Shown piece by piece: positions 45,243 through 56,481 of a stretch of DNA of 64,000 bases. The translations under genes were made by a program, and so were the position numbers. Below the pieces are notes generated by a model. The model was not told the DNA's origin and ran no database searches. It saw only the letters and a list, made by a program, of their open reading frames with translations. The DNA comes from Topomyia yanbarensis. Lineage: Eukaryota; Arthropoda; Insecta; Diptera; Culicidae. The stretch lies in contig NC_080671.1 of assembly GCF_030247195.1 (NCBI RefSeq), positions 61,975,589-62,039,588 on the forward strand, written 5' to 3'. Within the stretch, counting starts at the first letter, position 1, and every line of letters starts with the position of its first letter.

Positions 45243-46910
45243 GTAACATACCAATATTTTTTTTTAAACTTAAAGATGTGTGATAATTTTCCAATTGAAT
45301 TGTACTACCACGCGCAAAATAGCCTTTTTTCTCGTTTCCCTCACGTTTTCAACATTGAACTCAAACATCACTTTATATCATGATTTTAACAAGCAGATAA
45401 TATATTTGTATGCTGGGTGGAAATGTTTTTAAGAGTTTTTAGTGGGGTCGACGACACAAAATCGTGTATTGCACATTTTACAGCGATTCTGCTGAACTCC
45501 GCCAAAAGACGGGGTTGGGCAGCAGAGGGTTAAATAAATACACTATAGATGTACGAATTCGGATTCGAGACACTGTATTTAATATATGATAAAACGATTG
45601 GCACTTTTAATTATAAAAAAACCCAGCCCGTTATACTGAAAGATAAACAATTGTTTCATTTTGTGTGTCTCTAGACTTTTACGGTAAACTTTATGTAAAA
45701 CTTGAATTGAAAAAATAACTTTGTCCAATATAACTCTGATTAGAGTAACTGATTTATTTTGACCTCCCCAATATTTTTATTGTTGTTTATTAAACGAATT
45801 CACATAAAATTTTGAAAATCTAGAAGTAGTTTCATCAAAAATTTTTTTATTACAGTTATTATATTTCAAAATTATTGTTGCAGATACATATTTTCACTAT
45901 AAATCATAAAATGGTGGAAACGTATCAACGTATATGATTTGATCGATTTGATAGATACATGGTAAACAATTGAGATGTCGAGTCTTTATTCAGAGATTTT
46001 GTGACATTAATGGGAATTACATGGATGAATCAAAAGTGAAAGAACAGAAGAACAATTGAATTTGATATTCTTTATTCTTTTTATGGTAGTTTATTCCAAC
46101 AATATCAAATTACTGCTAGTATATACGAAGCGGGCGACAAATGGTTGCAAAATTACTACCATGGCCAAAATATATTTCCTCTGCGGGCCAAAATAAAATA
46201 TGGGTGATGGAAATAGAAAAAGAAGTATTTCATGAAAAATACCATTTTTATCGATTTCTTAGTAAATGATACGTTTTTAAGAAATCTGTATTGATGGTCA
46301 CATGTAAGTCGATGTTCTGCATGAGTATATTTACCAGCTTCTGCAGACTTTATATGTTTTATTTGCAAAATTTTAAATGTATGCCCTAAAGTGGGCCAAA
46401 ATACTTCTTTTACCCGAGTTTTTTTGTGTGGAAAGGTCATAATGAAATCAAAGACTCTATAAAACTGATTAAGCTGCCGAAGACTGCACAAAATGTTTTT
46501 GAATAGGACCATTACCCAGAAGAAGCTTTCATCGATTTGGTTTGAATAAGTATGTTGGGTGTGCTTTGCAGTATCAAAGCTTTCGCAAAAGGAAACGAAA
46601 AGCGCTGGAAGCAATCATTTGTTTACAGCGGCAAATTGAGCTTCCTCTGAAATATTTCGCATCTTTATGTCAAGGGAAAGTTTCTGGGTGTTAAACAACC
46701 GAAAGTATCCCGAAAAAGCTAATCAAAAGTAGAACAATTTCAAGAATGGTAAAATATGAGATATGTATGTCTTTTATTCGTTTTAAAAAATAAATTTCTC
46801 TGGGTCTCGGTTTTATCTAAACGATCTTACCAGATCAATTTAGAAAGGCTTCTACTGAACTGTCGAATTGGTGTTAAAAAGGTGCGTATACGCGTATACA
46901 CGTAGGGTAA
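45243..46910. other. non-coding stretch
   Basis: AT-rich. A 152-codon open frame on the - strand (46156-46614) is the longest here, but it shows no domain, signal peptide or family motif, has an aromatic-rich low-complexity end, and is not called as a gene. Confidence 0.4.
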
Positions 46911-47228
46911 AGTACCTATTTTCACCATACTAAGCAGGGTGCCTCACTAATTCATTAATTTTTCGGCCTACAATCAATGGAATGCGTAAAAATTGACATC
47001 TACAGCTTTGCTTCGTTGTTAAGAACCAATATAATAACACAAATGCGCTAAAATAGTGAAATTCTCGTGTTTGAGCGCTAAGAAAGCTCGAATCGAGTGA
47101 CCCTATTGTTGCGCTACCATTTGACTCAATGCGTTGTACAAAGATGGCAGACACTGCTCTAACCAACGCCTTCAAATGGGTAGTGTGATAATAGAAACAT
47201 AGCGAAAATGGGCTCATCACCCTATATA
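46911..47228. mobile_element. MITE, CATAGGGT family, copy 3 (inverted)
   Basis: Begins CGTAGGGTAAAG and ends CACCCTATATACG. Interior blocks GATGGCAGACACTGCTCTAA and CTTCAAATGGGTAG are the reverse complement of those in 33331-33652. CGTATACACG occurs on both sides. Confidence 0.75.
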
Positions 47229-47399
47229 CGTATACACGAGAAAGATACACACACAACCAAATTAGTCAACACTAGTGATGGTGAGCATGAACATGATAAC
47301 CGTGCAATAATTATTCGTAGTTGGTACACCGTGATTGACCCGAATAATCTAAATCCTCAATATACACGTTTCGAGAGTTTTATACTTTGAAATGCTAAT

Positions 47400-47670
47400 A
47401 ACGGTGCCGGCCACGTCCTTGCAATCATCGGGGAAGGTAAGGAATGTTAGTGTAACAAACGTTGCTATGAAGACTGTGTAATGTTCATCTCCATGTTTGT
47501 CACAGGAAGGAGTTTTTGTTAGATTCAAATCGATAAGTGATACGATCTATGCAACTCTCAGAAGTGTTATCTCGCGTTTATTGCTCTGGGTAGACGGCTA
47601 CCGAGAATTTATAATAGATGTATCGTTTCTTGAATTAATTCGGAAATGCTCGGTTTATAAATAAGCGGAC
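47400..47670 (-). repeat. fragment of the same LINE family as 50124-51735
   Basis: Direct similarity to 50280-50480 over blocks such as GCCGGCCACGTCC, AAGGAATGTTAGT and TATTGCTCTGGG(T)AG. Non-coding. Confidence 0.6.
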
Positions 47671-47802
47671 TGTCGGGAATGTATTTTATGTTGAATTGAA
47701 TCGAACGACATTCGACCTGTTTTTTATTCCTTGTTTTATTATTCCGGAAAAATACGACATCCTAAAGAACAATCTAGCTATATGTATAAAAGTCAATGTT
47801 AT

Positions 47803-48218
47803 ATAAATGCATTTTGATTTAAAATGATAATTAGAATTATATTCTGTAATAATATTACAGTTTTGTATGTCGATTAGTATGAAATTTAAAAACATGTATA
47901 AAGTTGTTAGAAAAACTTTTTTTGCTGATAATTTCTCCATCATGAAATTATATTCCAAATGTTTCTTTTCTCTTTAGGTTTTTGTTGACAAAATATTAAA
48001 TTTAGAAAAAATGGGTTATTTTGCAATGTAAATTTTTATCATAAATTTTTGTTTTTGTGAAAAATGACACATTTTTTCAGTGTATTTTTTTTTTCGTGCA
48101 GAAGCATTCCCTGTAACTCGTTCTCAGATAATTTTACTGTATAAAACAGTGAATTCAAACAAAAAAAAAAATAAAATTATTGCACGTAGAAACGTCCATG
48201 CTCCTTTGAAAAATTGCC
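47803..48218 (+). repeat. duplicated 0.4-kb AT-rich segment, copy 1
   Basis: Directly repeated about 1 kb downstream with moderate divergence. Shared landmarks are AATTATATTCTGTAATAA, ATTAGTATGAAATTTAAAAA, ATGTTTCTTTTCTCTTTAG, CCCTGTAACTCGTTCTCAGA and ATTATTGCACGTA. Confidence 0.85.
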
Positions 48219-48802
48219 AGAGAAAATCATGGAGGATCATAAACCGAACACAACGGTAAAGTTTCGTTCGAATAGACGGTTATATTTTGCGGTCGGCTGG
48301 TTTCTCATGGAATCCCTCTATACTAGCGCGTCTGTCGGAAGGTTAACACCGATATTGAACGATTTTCTAACAGGTGATGTATAATTTTATCTCTGTCCGG
48401 GTTATTGTATAAATTTCAGAATCAGGATAGGGAAGAAGAAGCATAAAAATGATGCATTCACTGCAGTATGAAATATATGAAAATATCCAGCCGGCGAATG
48501 CAGTAATTTTATGAAAAATATGTATCTTTTACTTCTACTTCGATATCCTGAAACTAAAATTCACATGGTGGATATGGGTCAATTTGAAACGCTAGCCAGC
48601 TCGGGCCCCCAGCTGTTTTTCAACCATAGAAGCACTACAAATAGCTCAAATATCTTACTTTATGCCCAAATGGTTAAACACCAAAAAATGGTGTTTAACC
48701 ATTTAACCAAAACTTTTAAAAAGGACTTAATTACATGAATTAATTGTTTTTGTTGGAGAAAAATTCCAAATATCTCGAAAACTCGCATTTTGCAAGATAT
48801 TT

Positions 48803-49223
48803 GTTAAATGTATTTTGATTTAAAATTATATTAAGAATTATATTCTGTAATAAAATTACAGTTTTGTATGTCAATTAGTATGAAATTTAAAAACATGTAT
48901 AAAGTTATTGCTAGAAAAACTTTTTTGGTGATAATTTTTCCATCATGAAATCATATTCAAAATGTTTCTTTTCTCTTTAGATTTTTATTGACAAAATCGA
49001 AAAAATAGAAAAAATGTTTTTTTTTGCAATTTGAAATTTTATCATGAATTTTTGTTATTGTGAAAAATGACACAAAAAAATTTTCAGTGTATATTTTTTT
49101 CGTGCGGAAGTATTCATTCCCTGTAACTCGTTCTCAGACAGTTTTACTGTATAAAATAGTGCAATCGAACAAAAAAATTGAAATTATTGCACGTATAAAA
49201 GTCTACGCCCTTTTAAAAAATTG
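48803..49223 (+). repeat. duplicated 0.4-kb AT-rich segment, copy 2
   Basis: Second copy of the segment at 47803-48218. Landmarks are in the same order and orientation. Confidence 0.85.
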
Positions 49224-52200
49224 CGCTTGAGTCCAAATAATCTTATTAACTGTGGAAAATGTTTAGTCTTGCATGCCGGTTAAACCTGTAAAGTTTTATC
49301 GGAATCTAAGATGGACGGTAACGATTTTAGAGATTTTCGGTCGGGTCATCGTGCAATTCCTCAAATGTCTATCACATTCTTATTATAGTACTTAGCACGT
49401 GAAGTCGACGCTGACACACTTTAAACAAATAAATATAGTTGGCTTAATCAGTATGAGTTCAATGTTATCTTCATGTGATCATAGTTTGAAATGGTGGAAT
49501 GGGTTTGGAAGTGGACGGGTTGGGGGTTAGTAGAGTGAGAGTGGAGGATGTGTCAGAAATTCTTTGTCTTAGCGATTCTCAAACTGGGGTCCGTGGGCCC
49601 CTGGGGGGTCGTGAAGTAATTTAAAGGGGTCCACAAAGAAGATAATATATCTAATAACAATAATATATTTTTGTAACAGACTGAAAATAATATTTAGTAC
49701 AGATAGTAGGGTAAGGTGGGGCGAATCCGACCGTTGGGTAAACCCGACCCCCCTCTGTTATCGAAAATCGGAACCTCTACGCGAACTAATATCAATGTTG
49801 TGTAGAGCATCGAAAATAATCATCATGGTGGCATGACAGCAAACGACAATAAGTGTTGTTGCAACTTTGACTACAGGATATTTCTGATTGTTAAAGTGAT
49901 TGCATAAAAAATGTAAGTGGATTTAAATTCTTTGATAAAAGTCCTACAAAGTGCATAGATGAATTTAGTCCAACTTTTTTCATAATTTTTTTTAATTACT
50001 TCGTAATGAAAACTGACGCGATGGGTCAAATCCGACCTCTAAATAGTAGGGTAAACCCGACCGCCTTTTTTGCTAAGAAAATGTTTATTTATCAAATTGA
50101 AATATATTGTTATTATTCTTATTAAGCATAAGCATAAGCATAAGAGATCGCCCGTAGTTGCTACTTCGTTATTGACCAGAACCAAATTAGGTTGCAAAAT
50201 GTTGATTGGAACAACATGCTTGGGAATAACATGATGAGCCACATTGTACAATCTATTATGATCCCTGCATGCTGATCAATACCGATGCCGGCCACGTCCG
50301 AATGCAGATCTTCTGGGAAAGGAAGGAATGTTAGTCCGATACATGTTGCTACTAGAGACCGAGGAATCCTCTGCATCTCCACATATATCACGGGAAGGGG
50401 AGAGTTGTTAGTAAGTGTGCCAATAGCGTTATCATGTAATAATTGCTCTGGGCAGCCGGCTGCCGAGAATTTGTGAAATTTATCATTTGTTGTATTAATA
50501 CGATTAGCAAAATAAGCAACTCCGGATAGCCGGCTTAAAAGGAGCACTGCTTATATTTTTTAATAATATTCAATCACGCGACGAATTTTTTCGTGGTTTC
50601 TATCGTGTCGGCGCTGATTTTACCCGGCGATCGTTTGAATAAAATGAAGAATCTTATACAGAAGGTTCATCAGACTCTTCCATAAGTGTCGCGGAGTTGG
50701 TGGTTTGGTTGGAAACAGGGTCTAGGATTCGCCCCAAGCAAGCGATGCGACCTGTAAAGCATAGTTTATTAGTTTGTAGTTCAGTTAGTTTTCGAGAACA
50801 CGATCGCTCGAAAAATAAGATTTTGTTTAGTTTTTTGTTCTTTTAAAATCTGGGTAGACGGCTACCGAGAGTATCCTATGTTTTCTAAACAAAAGTAATT
50901 TCAACTCCACACAGCCGATCGTGGGAGTATTGCCCAGAAAAACTAATCTTATCTGCTTAATGAGCCGGATCACTATTTATTGCGACATTATTTAGACTAA
51001 CTTCGCTATTCCTTCTCTACGATATATTTTTTGGGTTGCAAACTACCGAGTGATAACACGTTATTCAGACAAAGAGTTATGACAGCTCTAGATGTTATAA
51101 ATCAACGAAAGTGCTTCCTATTTGTAATATCGGATTGTTTGTGAAATGCACGTATACGAACGATTATATCGAACATTGAAGGGAAATACAGAGGATCGTT
51201 AACCTGATGGACGGGCTTGTTACCAATAACGGAATTTGAAATTAGATTAATTAAAACAGACGCGGCGAATTTTCAGTACGTATTGATCCGCGATCATCGA
51301 TACTAGTCAAATTAAAGTCTTATTGGAGCTGATTTCCGAACAACATTTACGGTATTGCTTTCTCGGCTAGATCTGTTCGCACGCTCTCATTCTGCTACTA
51401 TCGGCAGAAGGCTGATAGCTCCCAGTCGTCGCCGGTCTAAGGACCAAATGTCATCAATAGACTTAGACTCGCGTGGAGGCATGAGATAGAATTGAAAGCT
51501 AACCAATGAAAATGACAGCAAAACACTTATTCTTCGTGCAAACATAACTGAATGTAATTGCTAACCGGTACTCGATCCCTCTCGCGAATTGTCAATTCTC
51601 AAACCTTATACATGATTGAAGTCATCATTCCACTCAAATAAGTTCATTTCCCTAAGCACATTGAATGCTCTGTGGATCAGTTCCCCCGTGGGTAAAACAA
51701 ACCCTAAACAAACATAGAAATTAGTTTGCCGACCGCAGTGGCGTAGTAGCGGGGGGGGTTTTGGGGACGAAACCCCCCCCGAAATATTTTGGAGAAATTT
51801 GAAAAAATTGAAAATGCTAAACAAAAATATGCCTAATATTTAAAATGAAATTCTCAAAGTTTCATTTGCAAAAGTTATCTTGTGAAAATATTTCCTTGTA
51901 GTGAAAATTCGCTGCAGACTCGACACCTACCTGTCGGCACGTTGTGGAGGCCAGCCCGACCTCCGAGGACTATAACAAGCGATGAGCTAGGAGCTTAATG
52001 GTTCACGAAACGGATATCGCTACCGATAGAAATTTCGCCACATTCTGTAGTCCTTGACTGACGGCGTACATGGACTGGAGAGTGTGAGAGAAGTATCCCC
52101 ATAGAGACCACCAGGCGATTCGCTACCGCATCGGCCAATAGAACCCTGCTGCAGCACGAAGAAGGACGTTGTTGAGTTATTTCGGCGAACAACGGAATCA

Positions 52201-54152
52201 AGTACGTTGATAGGCTGATCTAACAAGACAATGTCACGAAAACTAGGGCCATGCAGTAGACGGCGCATGGGGTAACTAGGCCGAAAACCTGGACAAAATT
52301 ATTTTCTGCTGTTCTATATATTATTTTGCAATTATAATTCAAGAGAAGCTTAAATATTTGATCTTGAGCACATTTTTCATATAAAATCCACTTAACAGTG
52401 TGAAATTTGTTTTCTTCTAATATTTCTTCAAAAACTCAACCTAAACGAAACCATTGTGAATTGTAGCTATAGTAACATTAGTAGGACGATTTTCTAACAA
52501 ATATAATTTTATAAATTATATTTGTACATTTGAGACAATACATACATTACCTTGTTTTATTGATGACCATTCCAAAACTTGTTATGTTATCTGTGAATAT
52601 TTACGGCTTTCTCAGTCAATTTAGCTTGAGCAAACGAATTGTTTTTAAAACTGCCCGACGTTTCGATCGTATTTGGCGGCCTTTTTTAAAGGAAACTAAA
52701 ATAATCGTTAATTATGAGTGAACAGGTAAAGCATAGTAAAAACATATATGTAAAAGTACGAAACAAAAACAAAATTTTAGTGCTGTGTCGTTTTTGTCGT
52801 AGTCGCTGATTGCCAACGGTGGGAGGTTGGGTGTTTTGCACTGACCGAAATGGTTGTGGAGATGACGATTTTGTGCTGAAAAAACACTTTCAGTTTATCA
52901 ACTATGAACAAAAGTAAAAAAAACTTGTTTCGGAAGTGCTACTTTATACTAAAGAAAAGTGTGTAACGTTAACATTCCTCGATGACTCTTTGTTCCTCAT
53001 CTACAAGTTCTACCGCTGGTTTGAAAAGGTGAGGAGGGAGGGAGGTGAGGGTTTTTCATCGAAAATTTATGACTATTACAAACGGTAAACAATTTACGAA
53101 ACTGATAGAAATCTTAGCAGGCGATTCAATTAAATAAGACTTATAGTTTCTTATAATGTTTTATAAAAAGCACCAAAATTATGTAAAAACTACATTTTTT
53201 TAATTTGCTCTCAAACCAACGGTCGGATGAGTATCCACCTGCGATGGACTGACAATAGCCGATAGTTTCGAATGCTTTCAACCTTTTATCTTAATTTGAC
53301 TTAATTTGATAACTTTTTCAATTGCGTAATAGTACTAAAATCATAAAACAAACATTTACCTTTATTTGTCAAAACAAAATAGTTTTATTTTTTTTAATTT
53401 CGATATATCTAGCATTAGAGTAATTAGAATAGGTCATTAACAGGCGGGCTCAGAGCGCAATATCGGAGAGTGAGAAAGAAGCGCAAGCGACGTATCTAGA
53501 AGGTAGGGACTCGTTAAAACGGGAGATCAAGCTTAGCAAGCCAATTGCCATAAGTAGCTGTGCTGAGAAATAAACGCCAATCCCTGGGGGACGCGTACTG
53601 ATTCGTCATGACGAAGACGAGGGTCCGTCGACACCAGCTGAAATATGCCCGGGTAAGCTAAAGATAATCGGTGAGGGTCTCTTCCCGAATCACGATTCAA
53701 CTACCTGGTCACCGACACCGTATGGCGAAGAAGGAGGAGGCAACACAGTCGAGTGGCAAGTGACTAACGACGAGCTCAAAGACGCGTCGATGTGACTAAA
53801 ATCAAAGAAAACCCCCGGTCCGGATGGAATACCAACCGTAGCGCTGAAAGCTGCGATCCTGGCATATCCGGACATGTTCAGGATGCTGCTGCTGAAGTCT
53901 TTAGACGATGGTAATCCCCGAAATGAGGAAGGTGCAGAATCTGATGTTGCTGCCAAAGTAAGGGAAGTCACCGGGCCATCCAGCCCCGAATAGACCAATG
54001 CCGCAGCGTGGCATTAAAGAATGAGCCAGATCCTGAGCTACTTCCAGAGTAGAGCACTGCTGTACCAGACGAACAAAATGGCAGAAGGCACTGCGAGTCG
54101 CAGCGGGCGTTACTCAGAGCTCCATTCTCTGTCCAACACTTTGGAATGGGAT

Positions 54153-55246
54153 GTACGATGCACTGATAATATAAATTCGTGAATATAATGAATCATGCAC
54201 GAATTCATTCGTCGTTTTCTGCAACGAAGTATTTTCGTGCACTGTAAATAGTAAGTTTCGTTCATTTTATGAACAAGAATGGCCGTATGGTGAACGAAAG
54301 CTTTCGTAAATTTTACACATTTAATGTACACTGCACGAATGTTATCGTTGCTAACGACATTATTTTTCGTGAATGAAATGAAATGTTTTGTTTATTTTAA
54401 TAAACATTTGTGAACGATTTCGTTGGTCGCACGAAATCTTTTCGTTTATCTTAGAAAAGTTTTCGTATTTATTAGCCTCTTATTGTTTTCAGTCGATCTT
54501 TTGGGATCGAAGTTTGACAATATCGTTTTTTTATTTAAAAAAATCGATGTGGCCAAATCGATTTTATTGTAGTACGAAGAAATGGCCGCTTGATGAACGA
54601 AAGTTTTCGTAAAGTTTACTTTTTTAGTTTACGTTGCACGAAAGTTATCGACATTATTTTTCGTGAAAGAAACGAAATGTTTCGTTTATTTTAATAAACG
54701 TTTATGTATATTACAAACGATTTCGTTGGTCGCATTCGATCTTTTAGGATCGATGTTTGACAGCACCGATATTGCTCCGGCAGAGAAAAACTCAAAATTA
54801 TTCATAAAAAATCAACGAGCAGTTCGCGACGGCTCAACTGATTCTGTACTGCTCCAGACTCTGAATCAACTGGAAGCGCTAGGAAATCTGCCTGCAACCG
54901 GTGGACACGGATACGACTACTAAATAGTCAGACAATAACAATTATCTGATGTATAGCAACAATTGCTCCATATTGCTCTTTTGATGTGGACGGTTTGACG
55001 AATGGTGCTCGTAAATATTATAAAGATATTCGTATATAACAGCGAACTACTCGTTTGCTGAATGAAGCTGTTTCGTAATAAGCCAACGAAAGTCATTTCG
55101 CGGTTTTCACGAAAAACTCGCTATAAAAAATAAAAGTGTTTCGATAGAACTACGAACGATTCATCATATGTAGGAAAAATTCGCATATTTTATGAAAGTT
55201 GTTTGTACGAAATTAATTCCTAGCGATTTACGAATATATTCTATCA
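54153..55246. mobile_element. foldback-rich element inserted in the R1 reverse transcriptase
   Basis: Ends CACTGATAATATAAATTCGT and ACGAATATATTCTATCAGTG are near-perfect inverted repeats. The R1 frame resumes directly after it. The interior carries many TTTCGT/ACGAAA words and a roughly 300-bp direct duplication (about 54290-54430 versus 54595-54735). Confidence 0.82.
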
Positions 55247-56058
55247 GTGTGGGGTCTTAACACTGCGGCTACCCAGGAACGTGAAAATCGTTGGTTTCGT
55301 GGACGATGTATCACTAACGGTGAGACACTTGAAGAAATGGAGGTGTCGGCGACGGACACAATCTATGCGATCGAGAGCTGGATGAACAGGTCAAGCTGCA
55401 AATGGCTCACTACAAGACGGATTTGTTGTTGGACAGCAACTGCAAAGCGGTTCAGCGGATACAGATCACCATCGAAGGGCATGTGAATGCATCGAAGCGT
55501 GCACTGAAACAATTGGGAGTGATAATCGACGACTGATTGAGCTTTAACAACCACGTTGATTACACATGCGAAATGTCGGGTTTTTATCTAGTGTTTCGTC
55601 ATCGATACTGCGATATGGGGCTCCTGCTTGGGGTGCGGCGCTGAAAACCAAGCGAAACCGCGAAAAGCTGTACTGGACGCTTCGACTACTGGTCGTATGA
55701 GTTGCGATTGCGTACCGGAGGCAGTATGCCTTGACGCTGAGATGATCCCCATCTGCATTACCCTGACGGAGGATATCAAGAGCTACAATCAATGAAACGT
55801 CAGAAACGTGAGGAAGATGATGAGTATCGATTCGATGGTGACGTAGCAGCAGGAAAGGGATAATACGGAGATAGAAAAGTGGACCTACCGGCTCATCCAA
55901 ACCTGTCGGCGTGGGTCAATAGAAAGCACGGAGAGATGACCTTCCACCTGAAACAGCTCCTACCGAGCCACGGCTGCTTAAGGAGTATCTTCATCGGTGT
56001 GGGTACGCAACGTCAACACTGTGCCTGGAGTGTGTGAACATCGAGGAGACACCGAAGT

Positions 56059-56125
56059 GTCTTTGAATGTCCGAGTTTTAAAGTCTTTGAATGTCCGAGG
56101 AGAGTCTTTGAATGTCCGAGGTTTG
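56059..56125 (+). repeat. tandem triplication in the R1 C-terminal region
   Basis: AGTCTTTGAATGTCCGAG occurs three times in a row with short spacers, duplicating the FECP-coding piece of the R1 C-terminus. Confidence 0.8.
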
Positions 56126-56246
56126 AAGTGACGTGCAGGGAGCTACTTAAAACGGGAGGAACGGACATCAACCCGAATAATGTAGCCTACAGAATGACAA
56201 GCCTCGTAAAGACGTGTAACGCAGTAAACAGAGATATGATGTAGAT

Positions 56247-56481
56247 CAGTGATTCTCACCCTGGGGTCAGCGGGCCCCTAGGGGGCCGCGAAGTCATTGC
56301 TGGGAGTCCGCAAAGAAAAATATATTTTCCGAGTGCATATTGAAATTTCAAATCTTGTTTCCTAACAAATTGAAAATAACATATTGATAGCATACAAAAT
56401 TGATGTTTATCTGTGGGGGTCCGCAGCAACCCAGTGTGATATCTAAGGGATCCGTGGTACGAAAAAGGTTGAGAACCGTTG
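56247..56481. mobile_element. hAT MITE, GGTTCTCAACC family, intact copy
   Basis: Starts CAGTGATTCTCACCCTGGGG and ends AAAAAGGTTGAGAACCGTTG. Perfect 8-bp duplication ATGTAGAT (56239-56246 and 56482-56489). Inserted just after the R1 coding remains. Confidence 0.93.

Noticed and set aside
46156..46614. 152-codon - strand open frame as a possible gene
   Set aside because: No domain, motif or splice context; aromatic-rich low-complexity end; lies in repeat-type AT-rich DNA.
53690..53998. 102-codon - strand open frame
   Set aside because: Antisense shadow of the R1 reverse-transcriptase relic on the + strand.
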